NCBI GenBank assembly: GCA_964516135.1
Contig: CAZEWN010000013.1
Coordinates: 26,633 to 90,632 of the forward strand
DNA from: 34-65-8 sp964516135
Lineage (GTDB): Bacteria; Pseudomonadota; Alphaproteobacteria; Sphingomonadales; Sphingomonadaceae
Direction of reading: 5' to 3'
Length of the DNA: 64,000 bases
Position 1 is the stretch's first letter. Each line of letters starts with the position of its first letter. This document shows, in pieces, positions 1 to 9,907 of the stretch. The position numbers and the translations under genes were made by a program. Below the pieces are notes generated by a model. The model was given only the letters and a program-made list of their open reading frames with translations. It was not told the DNA's origin and did not search any database.

Positions 1-1160
1 ACGAGCAGCGCGAGCGGTTCGACCGGCACGCCCATTGCGATCGCGATCGGGCCGATCGAGATGACGAAGCTGATCGAGCCGGGCAGGCTGACCGACCCGA
101 CGCTGATGACGAACGCGACCGCGATTCCCGCGAGCAGGATCATCGGGCTCAGTTCGACGCCCGCGAGTGTGGCGACATAGATTGCGACCGCCATGTTCAT
201 CGCCGGGCTGGTCGCGCGGAAGATCGCGACCGACAGCGGCAGGGCGAAATCGGCGGTGCTCTCACGCACGCCCAGTCGCCGCGCGGTTGCGAGCATCGCG
301 GGCAGGCTGGCGAGCGAGCTCTGGGTCGAGAGTGCCACCGCTTGTGCAGGGATCATCGCGCGGGCGAAGGCCAGCGGGTTCATCCGGCCCAGCACGATCG
401 CCAGCACATAGCCCGCCAGCATGATCACCGTGCCCATCGCGGTGACCGTCAGGATGTAGTGGACGAGCGTGGCAAAAGCCCCGCCGCCCGCCTTGGCCGC
501 GACGCCGACCGCCAGCGCGAACACGCCGACCGGCGCGAGCCACAGGACCCAGCCGATGATCGTCAGCATGGCATTCGCCATCGCGCGAAAAAACCCCAGC
601 AGCGTGGCGCGCTGCCCCTCCGGCAGACGCGCCACGGCCACCGCGAACACCGCGAAGAAAATCGTCAGCGGCAGCATTGCTGTTTCGGCCGCCGCCGCAA
701 CTACGTTGGGCGCGACGAGCGAAGTGACGAAATCGGCGATACCGGGCACTTGCTGTGGTGTGATCGTCTCGGTCTCCAGCAGGCTCGCGGCTGCGGCCGG
801 GATGGGAAAGGTATCGAGCAGCAGTGGCATCAGCACCGCGGTCGATGTGCCGCTGAACACCAGCACCGCGAACACCAGCATCAGCATGCGCCGCGCCACC
901 CGGCCCGCGCGCGCCGCGCGGACCATCTGCGCGATGCCGACCACCAGCAGCGCCGCGACCAGCGGAATGATCGTCATCTGCAGCGCGCGCAGCCACAGCG
1001 CGCCAGTCGGCTCCGTGATGGCCAGCAGGGCCGTAATCACGCTGCTTTCCGCTAGCACCCACCCAAGCAGCAGCCCGGCGACGAGCCCGCCGAATGTCCA
1101 CCACACCGGCAGGCGGATGGCTATCAGTTCGCCGCCGCTTTCGGTTGTCTCGCGCGCCAT
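1..1160 (-). CDS. Dicarboxylate/amino acid:cation symporter (DAACS family), 3' end outside window
   Basis: Reading the minus strand from the ATG at 1160 gives about 386 residues with no stop before the window edge. It starts MARETTESGGELIAIRLPVW and continues with successive hydrophobic helices, including a GLVAGLLLGWVLA segment and later TQSSLASLPAML and SPAMNMAVAIYVA. The serine-rich and NMxx-type re-entrant segments are typical of the GltP/DctA sodium- or proton-coupled symporters, which carry C4-dicarboxylates, glutamate or aspartate across the inner membrane. The C-terminus is missing. It is divergent from glmM with about 80 bp between them. The family is clear; the substrate is not determined. 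Confidence 0.85.
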   Translation of the reverse strand, partial: MARETTESGGELIAIRLPVWWTFGGLVAGLLLGWVLAESSVITALLAITEPTGALWLRALQMTIIPLVAALLVVGIAQMVRAARAGRVARRMLMLVFAVLVFSGTSTAVLMPLLLDTFPIPAAAASLLETETITPQQVPGIADFVTSLVAPNVVAAAAETAMLPLTIFFAVFAVAVARLPEGQRATLLGFFRAMANAMLTIIGWVLWLAPVGVFALAVGVAAKAGGGAFATLVHYILTVTAMGTVIMLAGYVLAIVLGRMNPLAFARAMIPAQAVALSTQSSLASLPAMLATARRLGVRESTADFALPLSVAIFRATSPAMNMAVAIYVATLAGVELSPMILLAGIAVAFVISVGSVSLPGSISFVISIGPIAIAMGVPVEPLALL

Positions 1161-1240
1161 TCGCACTCCGTCACTCTTCCCTTCGGCGCCTAACCGCGCC
1201 AGAAGCGCGTGGCAAACCGCAATCGGGATAGAAAGAACGC

Positions 1241-2580
<1,340 letters not shown>

Positions 2581-2581
<1 letters not shown>

Positions 2582-2805
2582 TGCTCGAGATGCGGCCTGA
2601 CTGCGAACGCTGCGGCGCAGACTTGCCCGCCGAGGCGCCAGGCGCGTTCATCTGCAGCTTCGAATGCACGTTCTGCGCCGAATGCGCCGACGCGCTCGAC
2701 GATCGCTGCCCAAATTGCGGCGGCGAAATGATGGACCGGCCAACCCGAGCAAGGAAGCTGCACGACACATACCCGCCGAGTACGGCGCGGAAATACCAGT
2801 CGTGA
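2581..2805 (+). CDS. DUF1272 zinc-ribbon-like small protein
   Basis: A 74-residue cytoplasmic protein with cysteine pairs at C8/C11, C25, C29/C32/C35 and C43/C46, spaced as in the DUF1272 family, which is presumed to bind zinc or another metal. The function of the family is unknown. It starts at the ATG overlapping the glmM stop and ends inside the start region of thiD, so it sits between two translationally coupled genes. The C-terminal 25 residues are basic and look disordered. Confidence 0.8.
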
Positions 2806-3554
2806 GTGCGCCACCGCGCATCCTCGCCATCGCCGGATCCGACAGTTCTGGCGGTGCGGGCATCCAAGCAGACATCAAGACGATCACGATGCTGGGCGGC
2901 TATGCCATGACCGCGATTACCGCCGTCACGGCGCAGAACACGCTTGGCGTGCAGGCGGTCGAGGTGCTGTCGCCGGAACTTGTCGCGGCGCAGATCGATT
3001 CGTGCCTTGCCGACATCGGCGCCGACGTGGTGAAGATCGGCATGCTCGGCTCGCCCGGGATCGCCCACGTGGTCGCGGACCGGCTGGCGTCGTTCGCAGG
3101 GCCGGTCGTGTTCGATCCGGTCATGGTCGCCACCAGCGGCAGCGTGCTGGCGGACGAGCAGACCGTTGCCGCCTTCGCCCGCCTGATGCGGCGCGCCACG
3201 CTCACCACGCCGAACCTGCCCGAGCTGGCGGCGCTCGGCGGGCTGGATGTGGTGCGCGACGCGACACACGCGGTGCTGGTCAAAGGTGGGCACGGGGAAG
3301 GGCCGGAGATCGAGGACGTGCTCCATGCACCGAGCGGCACAATAACCTTCCTCACGCCACGGATCGAGACGCGCCACACGCACGGCACCGGCTGCACGCT
3401 GTCCAGCGCGGTTGCCGCCGGCCTTGGGGCCGGGATGCCGCTCGAACAGGCGACCGAACGCGGCATCCGCTTCGTCGAGGCGGCGTTAAAAGCCGCGCCC
3501 GGTCTTGGCGCCAGGCATGGGCCATTAGGACATCAAGCGGTTCGACGGATCTAG
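2802..3554 (+). CDS. thiD: Hydroxymethylpyrimidine/phosphomethylpyrimidine kinase
   Basis: ThiD phosphorylates HMP and HMP-P in thiamine biosynthesis. The open frame extends upstream, but homology begins only at VSAPPRILAIAGSDSSGG, so the GTG at 2802, overlapping the stop of the DUF1272 gene, is the likely start (250 residues); a GTG at 2844 or further in would remove the first strand. The family marks are GSDSSGGAGIQADIK at the N-terminus, a D-P-V-M motif near the middle and HGTGCTLSSA, the anion hole and catalytic cysteine loop of ribokinase-like kinases. Its TAG stop shares CTAG with the stop of the convergent LOG gene. Confidence 0.93.
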   Translation: MSAPPRILAIAGSDSSGGAGIQADIKTITMLGGYAMTAITAVTAQNTLGVQAVEVLSPELVAAQIDSCLADIGADVVKIGMLGSPGIAHVVADRLASFAGPVVFDPVMVATSGSVLADEQTVAAFARLMRRATLTTPNLPELAALGGLDVVRDATHAVLVKGGHGEGPEIEDVLHAPSGTITFLTPRIETRHTHGTGCTLSSAVAAGLGAGMPLEQATERGIRFVEAALKAAPGLGARHGPLGHQAVRRI

Positions 3555-4435
3555 CGGCTCAACTCATAGAATGCGGCGACATGCCCCCACGCCTCGTCGG
3601 CGGTTTCGCACCAGCGGAACAGGTCGAGGTCGTGACGCCCGATCACGCCTTCGTCGGCGAGTGCTTCGAAATCGACGACCCGGGTCCAGAATTCCTTGCC
3701 GAACAGCAGGATTGGCATGCGCTTCATCTTGCCGGTCTGGATGAGCGTCAACAGTTCGAAGAATTCGTCGAACGTGCCGAAGCCGCCGGGGAAGACCGCC
3801 ACCGCCTTTGCCCGCAACAGGAAATGCATTTTGCGTAGCGCGAAATAGTGGAACTGGAAGCTGAGGTACGGCGTGACGTAGCGGTTGGGCGCCTGTTCGT
3901 GCGGCAGCACGATGTTGAGCCCGATGCTCTCCGCCCCGGCATCGCTCGCGCCCTTGTTGGCCGCCTCCATGATCGACGGCCCACCGCCGGAGCAAATCAC
4001 GAACTGCCGCTTGCCGCCTTCGATGATCGACTTTTCGCTCACCATGCGGGCGAGCTTGTAGGCCTCGCCATAGTACTTCGCCTTCTTGGCCAGGTTCTCG
4101 ACCACGCGGCGGTCCGCCTCGTCGAGATCCCTGGCACCCTCCAGTGCGATCTGCGCCGATTCGGGCGGCGGGATGCGGGCGGACCCGTACATTACCAGCG
4201 TGGAGCCCACGCCGGCCTCGTCAAGCAGCATCTCGGTCTTGAGCAGCTCGAGCTGGAAACGCACCGGGCGCAATTCCTCGCGCAACAGGAAATCGCGGTC
4301 CTGGAACGCCAGCTTGTAAGCGGGATGTTCGGTTTGCGGGGTACTCTCGGGCTGCGCCGCGGAGAACTTCGCCTCTTCCTCTGCCGGATAGAACTTGCGT
4401 TCGGAGAGGTCGTGATCCTTGTCTGTATCGTCCAT
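3551..4435 (-). CDS. LOG family protein (TIGR00730-type Rossmann fold)
   Basis: A 294-residue protein of the family formerly labelled lysine decarboxylase and now known as LOG, nucleoside 5'-monophosphate phosphoribohydrolases. It has the signature PGGFGTFDEF (PGGxGTxxE) and an upstream GGGPSIMEAANKGA segment. The start MDDTDKDHDL at 4435 was chosen because the longer frame upstream runs into low-complexity sequence overlapping the thioesterase gene. An acidic, poorly conserved N-terminus of about 60 residues precedes the fold, as in the longer alphaproteobacterial members. Substrate is inferred from the family only. Confidence 0.88.
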   Translation of the reverse strand: MDDTDKDHDLSERKFYPAEEEAKFSAAQPESTPQTEHPAYKLAFQDRDFLLREELRPVRFQLELLKTEMLLDEAGVGSTLVMYGSARIPPPESAQIALEGARDLDEADRRVVENLAKKAKYYGEAYKLARMVSEKSIIEGGKRQFVICSGGGPSIMEAANKGASDAGAESIGLNIVLPHEQAPNRYVTPYLSFQFHYFALRKMHFLLRAKAVAVFPGGFGTFDEFFELLTLIQTGKMKRMPILLFGKEFWTRVVDFEALADEGVIGRHDLDLFRWCETADEAWGHVAAFYELSR

Positions 4436-4473
4436 TTCTGCCGCGCTAGCCGCGCGCGCAGCATCCGGCAAGC

Positions 4474-5253
4474 TCAGCCGAAAACCGCCACCGCCTGCAT
4501 CCCGTCGAGCACCTGGCGACCCTGCGCGTCCCACAGTCGCAGCCGTTCGGATGAATAGCCGTGATCCGCATGCTGGCTGGCGTTTTCGGCCAGCCACCAG
4601 CCGTCCTGCGTCGCGGGGGCGGGGTCGAGCAGGTTGAACGACCAGTTGATCGAACTGATCGGGCCCATTCGTTTCATCACCCGCATGGCACCAGGCGGCA
4701 GCACGTCGCCCATCAGGATCAGTTCCGATACCGGGTCCAGCACGCCTTGCTCCTTCAACCGCGCCCAGCGGCGCACGATCGGTGCGCCAGGGCCGCGTTC
4801 ATCCTGCGCACGGCGCAGCGTGAAATTGTGGGCGATGAAGGCCGGTCCTCGGTCCGTTGCGACCTCCTCGGCCTCGCCAGGCGTGCCGGGCCATTCCGCC
4901 AGCCGCGGTGCGGCGTGGAGCGCGTTCGCCTCGCGCCCCGTGCCGAACAGCCACAACGCCGTAAGCGCGCACTGCCCCTCGCACCAGATTTCGCTGCGTA
5001 CCTGCACCACGTTGCGCCCTTGCCGGACGATTTCGCGGCGCAGCTCGATCGCTCCGCCGACCGGTGCGACGAACCCGACCTGCGCCGCACGCAACGCAGG
5101 AAGATCGGGAAAGGCCCGGGTTGCAGCGGTATAGGCGATGAGCGCCGACGCACCTCCGTAAAGCGTGCGGCCCTGCATCCAGGCCTCGGCATGGGCAAGG
5201 CTCGCCTTTCCTCCGTCAGGCGAGATGGGGTCGATCAGGCTGGCAATGCTCAT
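4474..5253 (-). CDS. Acyl-CoA thioesterase, TesB/4HBT_3 double hot-dog
   Basis: A 259-residue protein with two consecutive hot-dog halves, as in acyl-CoA thioesterases of the TesB/4HBT_3 group, which hydrolyse acyl-CoA to free acid and CoA in the cytoplasm. Visible marks are the N-terminal LYGGASALIAYTAATRAFPD segment and the C-terminal QHADHGYSSERLRLWDAQGR strand, a usual ending for this family. It lies 38 bp upstream of the LOG-family gene on the same strand and may be co-transcribed. Acyl chain preference cannot be read. Confidence 0.8.
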   Translation of the reverse strand: MSIASLIDPISPDGGKASLAHAEAWMQGRTLYGGASALIAYTAATRAFPDLPALRAAQVGFVAPVGGAIELRREIVRQGRNVVQVRSEIWCEGQCALTALWLFGTGREANALHAAPRLAEWPGTPGEAEEVATDRGPAFIAHNFTLRRAQDERGPGAPIVRRWARLKEQGVLDPVSELILMGDVLPPGAMRVMKRMGPISSINWSFNLLDPAPATQDGWWLAENASQHADHGYSSERLRLWDAQGRQVLDGMQAVAVFG

Positions 5254-5381
5254 GCGGCGCAGCGATACATGCTCGTTCGGCCTGGTCCAGCATGTCGTTA
5301 CGTCAGGCTGCTGCTTCGCGATTGCCTTGCCGCGCGCGAGCCGCTAGGGGGCCGCTTCCCGTGGTCTTGGCCGCGGGGCGA

Positions 5382-5455
5382 GGCCCGATGGCGGAGTGGT
5401 TACGCAGAGGACTGCAAATCCTTGCACGCCGGTTCGATTCCGGCTCGGGCCTCCA
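5382..5455 (+). tRNA. tRNA-Cys(GCA)
   Basis: A 74-nt cloverleaf. The acceptor arms GGCCCGA and TCGGGCC pair over 7 bp, the anticodon loop is CTGCAAA with anticodon GCA, the T loop is GGTTCGATTCC, and the 3' CCA is encoded at 5453-5455. Position 73 is U, the discriminator base expected for tRNA-Cys. Confidence 0.97.
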
Positions 5456-5671
5456 CTCCCTTGTTGCTGGCTGTGATGGCTACCAGTTTGGTGCGTAATA
5501 TGCTGGAATAAAGCCATTCCCGTGCTTGACACATGCCCTGCATGTTGGCGTGGTAAAGAGAAGCAACCGCAGTTGAGGGCGCGGCTGCGATCGACAACCA
5601 CGCCGTCCGACCAATACCACATCCCGCCTCTCGGTTGACCGCTGCTAATACGCCCTTACATCGCACCCCCT

Positions 5672-6415
5672 ATGGCAACTGCTGCCGAACTTCCCGATTT
5701 GCTGGCGCTGGACGATCTGATCGCCGCTGGGCCGGTTGCGCTGTTCCTCGATTTCGATGGAACCTTGGTGGATATTGCGGCGACACCCGATACCATCGAT
5801 GTGCCGCTCGGCCTGGGAGCCGACCTGGCACGGCTTTCGTCAAGGCTCGAGGGCAGGTTGGCGCTGGTGAGCGGGCGCGGGATCGGCGATCTGGAGCGTC
5901 ATCTTGGTCCGATGGCATTGGCGTGCGCGGGTTCGCATGGCGCCGCGAGGCGCAGTCGGGACGGTTTGTGGTTGGGTCGGCGGCCCGACGTCCTCCATCC
6001 CGGTGTCATTGAGGAAGTATCTGCCTTCGCTGACGCCTCGGGGGCGCGGTACGAACCCAAGGAACACGGTGCTGCATTGCACTCGCGCCATGCGCCTCAT
6101 CTCGAGCATCAGTGTGGCCGCTTCCTGGATGGCTTGGCCGCGCGCCACGGGTTGGCAGTGAAGCGGGGCAAGTTCGTTGCGGAGCTTGTCCGGCGCGGCG
6201 CGGACAAGGGCGCTGCGGTGCGAGCGTTCATGACTGAACCACCATTCCGCGGCGCGCGCCCGGTATTCATCGGCGACGATGTGACCGACGAGGATGGTTT
6301 CGCGGCCGTGATCGAACAAGCCGGCATCGCGATAACGGTTGGCCCGCGGGATAGTCGGCTCGCCACGTTCGGCCTTGCGGACCCGTCTGCGGTGCGCGAA
6401 TGGCTGGGGCTATGA
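5672..6415 (+). CDS. otsB: Trehalose-6-phosphate phosphatase
   Basis: OtsB removes phosphate from trehalose-6-phosphate, the last step of the OtsAB route to trehalose, an osmo- and stress protectant. The 247-residue product carries the HAD nucleophile motif LDFDGTLVDIA (Asp27, Asp29), the SGR motif of loop II, and the C-terminal IGDDVTDEDGF metal-binding motif. Length is normal. The preceding 216 bp hold no gene; a TTGACA at 5526 could be a -35 element, but no well-spaced -10 follows. The stop overlaps the GH15 start as ATGA. Confidence 0.95.
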   Translation: MATAAELPDLLALDDLIAAGPVALFLDFDGTLVDIAATPDTIDVPLGLGADLARLSSRLEGRLALVSGRGIGDLERHLGPMALACAGSHGAARRSRDGLWLGRRPDVLHPGVIEEVSAFADASGARYEPKEHGAALHSRHAPHLEHQCGRFLDGLAARHGLAVKRGKFVAELVRRGADKGAAVRAFMTEPPFRGARPVFIGDDVTDEDGFAAVIEQAGIAITVGPRDSRLATFGLADPSAVREWLGL

Positions 6416-8208
6416 CCGTTCCTGCTTCCACGCTCAATCTCTGGCCGATCGGCAATTGCCAGGTATCCGGGCTGATCGACAGCGCCGCTGGCCTGGTCTG
6501 GGGCTGTGTGCCCAAGGTGGATGGCGACCCGGTGTTCTGCAGCCTGCTGGGAGGCGAGGTCCAGGACAAGGGCGTCTGGCGATTTGAACTGGAAGGGCAG
6601 GTTTCCGCCAGCCAGAGTTACATCCGCAACACGCCCATCCTCGTCACGCGCCTTGAAGCGGCCGATGGCAGTGCGGTCGAGATTACCGATTTCTGCCCTC
6701 GGTTCGAGCGGTCGGGGCGGATGTATCGGCCGGTCGCTTACGTGCGAACCGTAAGGCCGGTTTGCGGCGCCCCGCGACTGAAGGTGACCTTGACCCCGGC
6801 GCGTGGTTATGGCGCGGCCACTGCAACGACGGTGCGCGGCACCAACCATGTCCGTTTCCTTGGCGGCGAAGGCCTGCGCCTCTCTACCGACGCACCGGTC
6901 GGCTACCTGCTCGAAAGCCGGGCTTACCGGGTGGAGAGCGATCAGCACTTCTTTCTGGGACCCGACGAGCCCTTCAGCGGCAACCTGCGCGCGGAAATGC
7001 GCCGCATGGAAGAGCAGACCCGCAAGTACTGGCAGCTTTGGGTACGCGGCCTGGCCATTCCTCTCGAGTGGCAAGACGAGGTGATCCGTTGTGCGATCAC
7101 CCTCAAATTGTGCCAGCACGAGGAAACCGGCGCAATCGTCGCGGCCTTGACCACCTCCATTCCCGAAGCGCCCGGCACCGAGCGCAACTGGGATTATCGA
7201 TACTGCTGGATCCGCGACAGCTATTACACCGTGCAGGCTCTTAACCGGCTCGGTGCTCTCGACGTGCTCGAGAAGTACCTCGGCTTCCTGCGTAACGTGG
7301 TCGACAGCGCGCCCGACGGGGATATTCAGCCGCTCTATTCCGTGATGGGGGAGGGCCGGCTGGACGAAGCGATTGCCGAGGATTTAGCGGGCTACCGCGG
7401 CATGGGGCCGGTGCGGGTCGGCAATGCGGCATACCTTCAGCGTCAGTACGATTGCTATGGGCAGATCGTCTTGCCGAGCGCGCATGCGTTTTTCGACCGG
7501 CGGTTGCTGCGCATATCGGACGCGGGCGACTTCGCCAGTCTTGAGCAGGTCGGGGATGTCGCCTGGAAGATGCACGACCGCCCCGACGCCGGGTTGTGGG
7601 AGTTTCGCACGCGGACAGAGGTGCACACGTATTCGGCGGTGATGTGCTGGGCCGCGTGCGACCGGCTCGCCAACATCGCAAATGTTCTCGGTAAGGCGGA
7701 CAGGTATGCACTGTGGAGCGAGCGAGCGCAGGCGATCCGTGACACCATCGAGGCTCGTGCTTGGGTCGATGGCCCGGGGGGCGGGCACTACAAGGCGAGC
7801 TACGAAAGCGACTACATCGATGCCAGTTTGCTCCAGTTGGCGGAGGTGCGTTATATCGACGCGAACGATCCCCGCTTTCAGTCGACGCTCCGCGTCGTGG
7901 AGGCGGAACTGCGCCGTGGCGAGCATATGCTGCGCTACGCCGCCGAGGATGACTTCGGCACGCCCGAAACTGCGTTCAACGTGTGTACCTTCTGGCTGAT
8001 CGAAGCGCTTCACATGGCGCGGCGCGACGAAGAGGCGCGCGACTTGTTCGGGCGCATGCTCGGACATGCCACTGCCTCCGGCCTGCTGTCGGAGGACCTC
8101 GATTTCGAAACCGGCGAGCTCTGGGGGAACTTCCCGCAGACCTATTCGCTGGTTGGGGTGATCAACTGCGCCGTGCTGTTGTCCAAGAGCTGGAATACGA
8201 TCCGCTGA
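6412..8208 (+). CDS. Glycoside hydrolase family 15 protein (glucoamylase/trehalase-like)
   Basis: A 598-residue cytoplasmic enzyme with an N-terminal beta-sandwich (about 1-230) and a catalytic alpha/alpha barrel (about 240-598). The two GH15 acid regions are present: GLWEFR, holding the general acid, and LSEDLDFETGELWGNFPQ, holding the general base. No signal peptide is present, so it acts inside the cell. GH15 members cleave alpha-1,4-glucans or, in some actinobacterial lineages, trehalose. ATG 6412 was chosen because it overlaps the otsB stop; an in-frame ATG at 6400 is possible. Sitting between otsB and otsA, it probably acts in trehalose or short-glucan turnover. Confidence 0.9.
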   Translation: MTVPASTLNLWPIGNCQVSGLIDSAAGLVWGCVPKVDGDPVFCSLLGGEVQDKGVWRFELEGQVSASQSYIRNTPILVTRLEAADGSAVEITDFCPRFERSGRMYRPVAYVRTVRPVCGAPRLKVTLTPARGYGAATATTVRGTNHVRFLGGEGLRLSTDAPVGYLLESRAYRVESDQHFFLGPDEPFSGNLRAEMRRMEEQTRKYWQLWVRGLAIPLEWQDEVIRCAITLKLCQHEETGAIVAALTTSIPEAPGTERNWDYRYCWIRDSYYTVQALNRLGALDVLEKYLGFLRNVVDSAPDGDIQPLYSVMGEGRLDEAIAEDLAGYRGMGPVRVGNAAYLQRQYDCYGQIVLPSAHAFFDRRLLRISDAGDFASLEQVGDVAWKMHDRPDAGLWEFRTRTEVHTYSAVMCWAACDRLANIANVLGKADRYALWSERAQAIRDTIEARAWVDGPGGGHYKASYESDYIDASLLQLAEVRYIDANDPRFQSTLRVVEAELRRGEHMLRYAAEDDFGTPETAFNVCTFWLIEALHMARRDEEARDLFGRMLGHATASGLLSEDLDFETGELWGNFPQTYSLVGVINCAVLLSKSWNTIR

Positions 8209-8215
8209 CCTGTCC

Positions 8216-9610
8216 GTGACCCGCCTTGTCGTTATCTCGAACCGAGTTGCCATCCCGTCCGCACGTGGTGCGGCCGGAGCGCAGGGTGGCTTGGCCGGTG
8301 CGCTCAATTCTGCGTTGAAGGAAAACGGCGGCGTCTGGTTCGGCTGGTCGGGGCGCGAAGTGGCTGCTCCCTCGTCCGAACCAACGGTGGCGACCTACAA
8401 CGGTGTCACCATGGCCACGATCGACCTTAGCCCGCAAGATGTGGCGGAATACTATTATGGCTATGCCAACTCGACGCTGTGGCCGCTGTTCCACTACCGG
8501 CTCGACCTGACGGAGTACGAACGCCTCACCGCGATCGGGTACGAGCGCGTCAACGAGCGCTTTGCCAACAGCCTCGATTCGCTTCTTCGAAACGATGACC
8601 TGATCTGGGTCCACGATTACCACCTGATCCCGTTGGGTGATGCCCTGCGACGGCAAGGGCGCAACAATCGGATGGGATTCTTCCTTCATATCCCCTGGCC
8701 GCCGGCCCGGCTGTTCGTCTCGCTGCCTTACCACGAGCGTCTGGTTCGCGCCTTGCTTGCCTATGATGTCGTGGGCTTCCAGTGCGACGAGTGGCTCGAA
8801 AGCTTCCTGCACTATTGCGGCAAGGAGCTCGGCGCCGACGTCGATGAGGGAACTGGCAGGATCACACTGCAAGGGCGCACGACGATTGCCCGGGCCCATC
8901 CCATCGGCATCGACTTCGATCACTTCACCGCTCAGGGCCAAACAGGCGAAGCGCGCCAGGCGGCACAGCGGGTTCTGTCGAGCACCCGGCGTCGCACCGC
9001 GATGATCGGGGTCGATCGGCTCGATTATTCCAAGGGCCTGCCCGAACGGTTGGACGGCATCAGCCGCTTCTTCGACCGGCATCCCGAACGGGTGAACGAT
9101 CTGGTGTTCATCCAGATCGCGCCACCCAGCCGGGAGGATATCGACAGCTACCAGCAAATCCGCGCACTGCTCGAGCAGAAGACCGGACAAATCAACGGCG
9201 CATTCAGCCGGATCGATCTGGTGCCGGTGCGATACGTCAACCAGGGCCACACCGCGGCGGAGCTCTACGGTGTATTCAGGACCTGTAAGATCGGCCTCGT
9301 TACGCCGCTCAGAGACGGCATGAATCTCGTGGCAAAGGAATATGTTGCGGCGCAAGATCCCGACGATCCCGGCGTTCTGATCCTGAGCCGCTTTGCCGGT
9401 GCTGCGCAGCAACTTCCCCAAGCATTATTGGTCAATCCTCATAGCCCCGATGACATAGCGCACAACATCAAGCTCGCGCTCGAAATGCCGCTCGAAGAAC
9501 GTAAATCGCGATGGACGCCGATGTTCGAATGCGTGCGCGACGAGAACGTTCAATCATGGACGCGGAATTTTCTCGAAGAGTTGTCAGCGGCTCGGGAGGC
9601 ACCCAGGTAG
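8216..9610 (+). CDS. otsA: Alpha,alpha-trehalose-phosphate synthase (GT20)
   Basis: OtsA joins UDP-glucose and glucose-6-phosphate to trehalose-6-phosphate. The 464-residue product starts at a GTG, 7 bp after the GH15 stop. It shows VISNRVAIP at the N-terminus, GGLAGAL, the WVHDYHLIPL motif, and GVDRLDYSKGLPERL in the nucleotide-sugar half, with TPLRDGMNLVAKEYVAAQ near the C-terminus; all are GT20 hallmarks. Together with otsB and GH15 it forms one three-gene operon on the plus strand. Confidence 0.95.
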   Translation: MTRLVVISNRVAIPSARGAAGAQGGLAGALNSALKENGGVWFGWSGREVAAPSSEPTVATYNGVTMATIDLSPQDVAEYYYGYANSTLWPLFHYRLDLTEYERLTAIGYERVNERFANSLDSLLRNDDLIWVHDYHLIPLGDALRRQGRNNRMGFFLHIPWPPARLFVSLPYHERLVRALLAYDVVGFQCDEWLESFLHYCGKELGADVDEGTGRITLQGRTTIARAHPIGIDFDHFTAQGQTGEARQAAQRVLSSTRRRTAMIGVDRLDYSKGLPERLDGISRFFDRHPERVNDLVFIQIAPPSREDIDSYQQIRALLEQKTGQINGAFSRIDLVPVRYVNQGHTAAELYGVFRTCKIGLVTPLRDGMNLVAKEYVAAQDPDDPGVLILSRFAGAAQQLPQALLVNPHSPDDIAHNIKLALEMPLEERKSRWTPMFECVRDENVQSWTRNFLEELSAAREAPR

Positions 9611-9790
9611 CCGGCTTGCCCAGCTGACGAGACGAAACTGATTCATTCCGTGCGAGGAAAATTCCCTGTAGATTTCGCGAAAACTAGGAATATAGAGCGC
9701 GCAGGCGGGCCCTCACGCAAGTGGATGCACCGCCAACTGCTGTGACCGGCTTGCGGCCCGCCCGCACCGCCGATAAAGCCCGCAGCGAGT

Positions 9791-9866
9791 GCCGCTTTAG
9801 CTCAGTTGGTAGAGCACATCATTCGTAATGATGGGGTCACGTGTTCGAGTCACGTAAGCGGCACCA
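9791..9866 (+). tRNA. tRNA-Thr(CGT)
   Basis: A 76-nt cloverleaf with acceptor arms GCCGCTT and AAGCGGC, D arm with CTCAGTTGGTAGAG, anticodon loop TTCGTAA (anticodon CGT), T loop GTTCGAGTC and encoded CCA at 9864-9866. It lies between otsA and the CitE-like gene. Confidence 0.97.
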
Positions 9867-9907
9867 CTGCACCTTGTCGGCTGTCGGCAAGAGCGAGCGG
9901 GGAAGCG

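Noticed and set aside
262..1104. Long minus-strand frame near the window start with Arg/Gly/Ala-rich translation
   Set aside because: It is the wrong frame of the symporter gene; the correct frame shows membrane helices.
2806..2844. Alternative GTG start for thiD inside the first residues
   Set aside because: GTG 2802 preserves the conserved start of the kinase fold and overlaps the stop of the upstream gene; later starts trim it.
5526..5556. TTGACA-like promoter before otsB
   Set aside because: The best -10-like sequence lies 19 bp away and matches poorly; not enough to call a promoter.
9700..9775. Inverted repeat GGCGGGCC/GGCCCGCC downstream of otsA
   Set aside because: The loop would be some 45 nt and there is no U-tract; it could be chance in GC-rich DNA.
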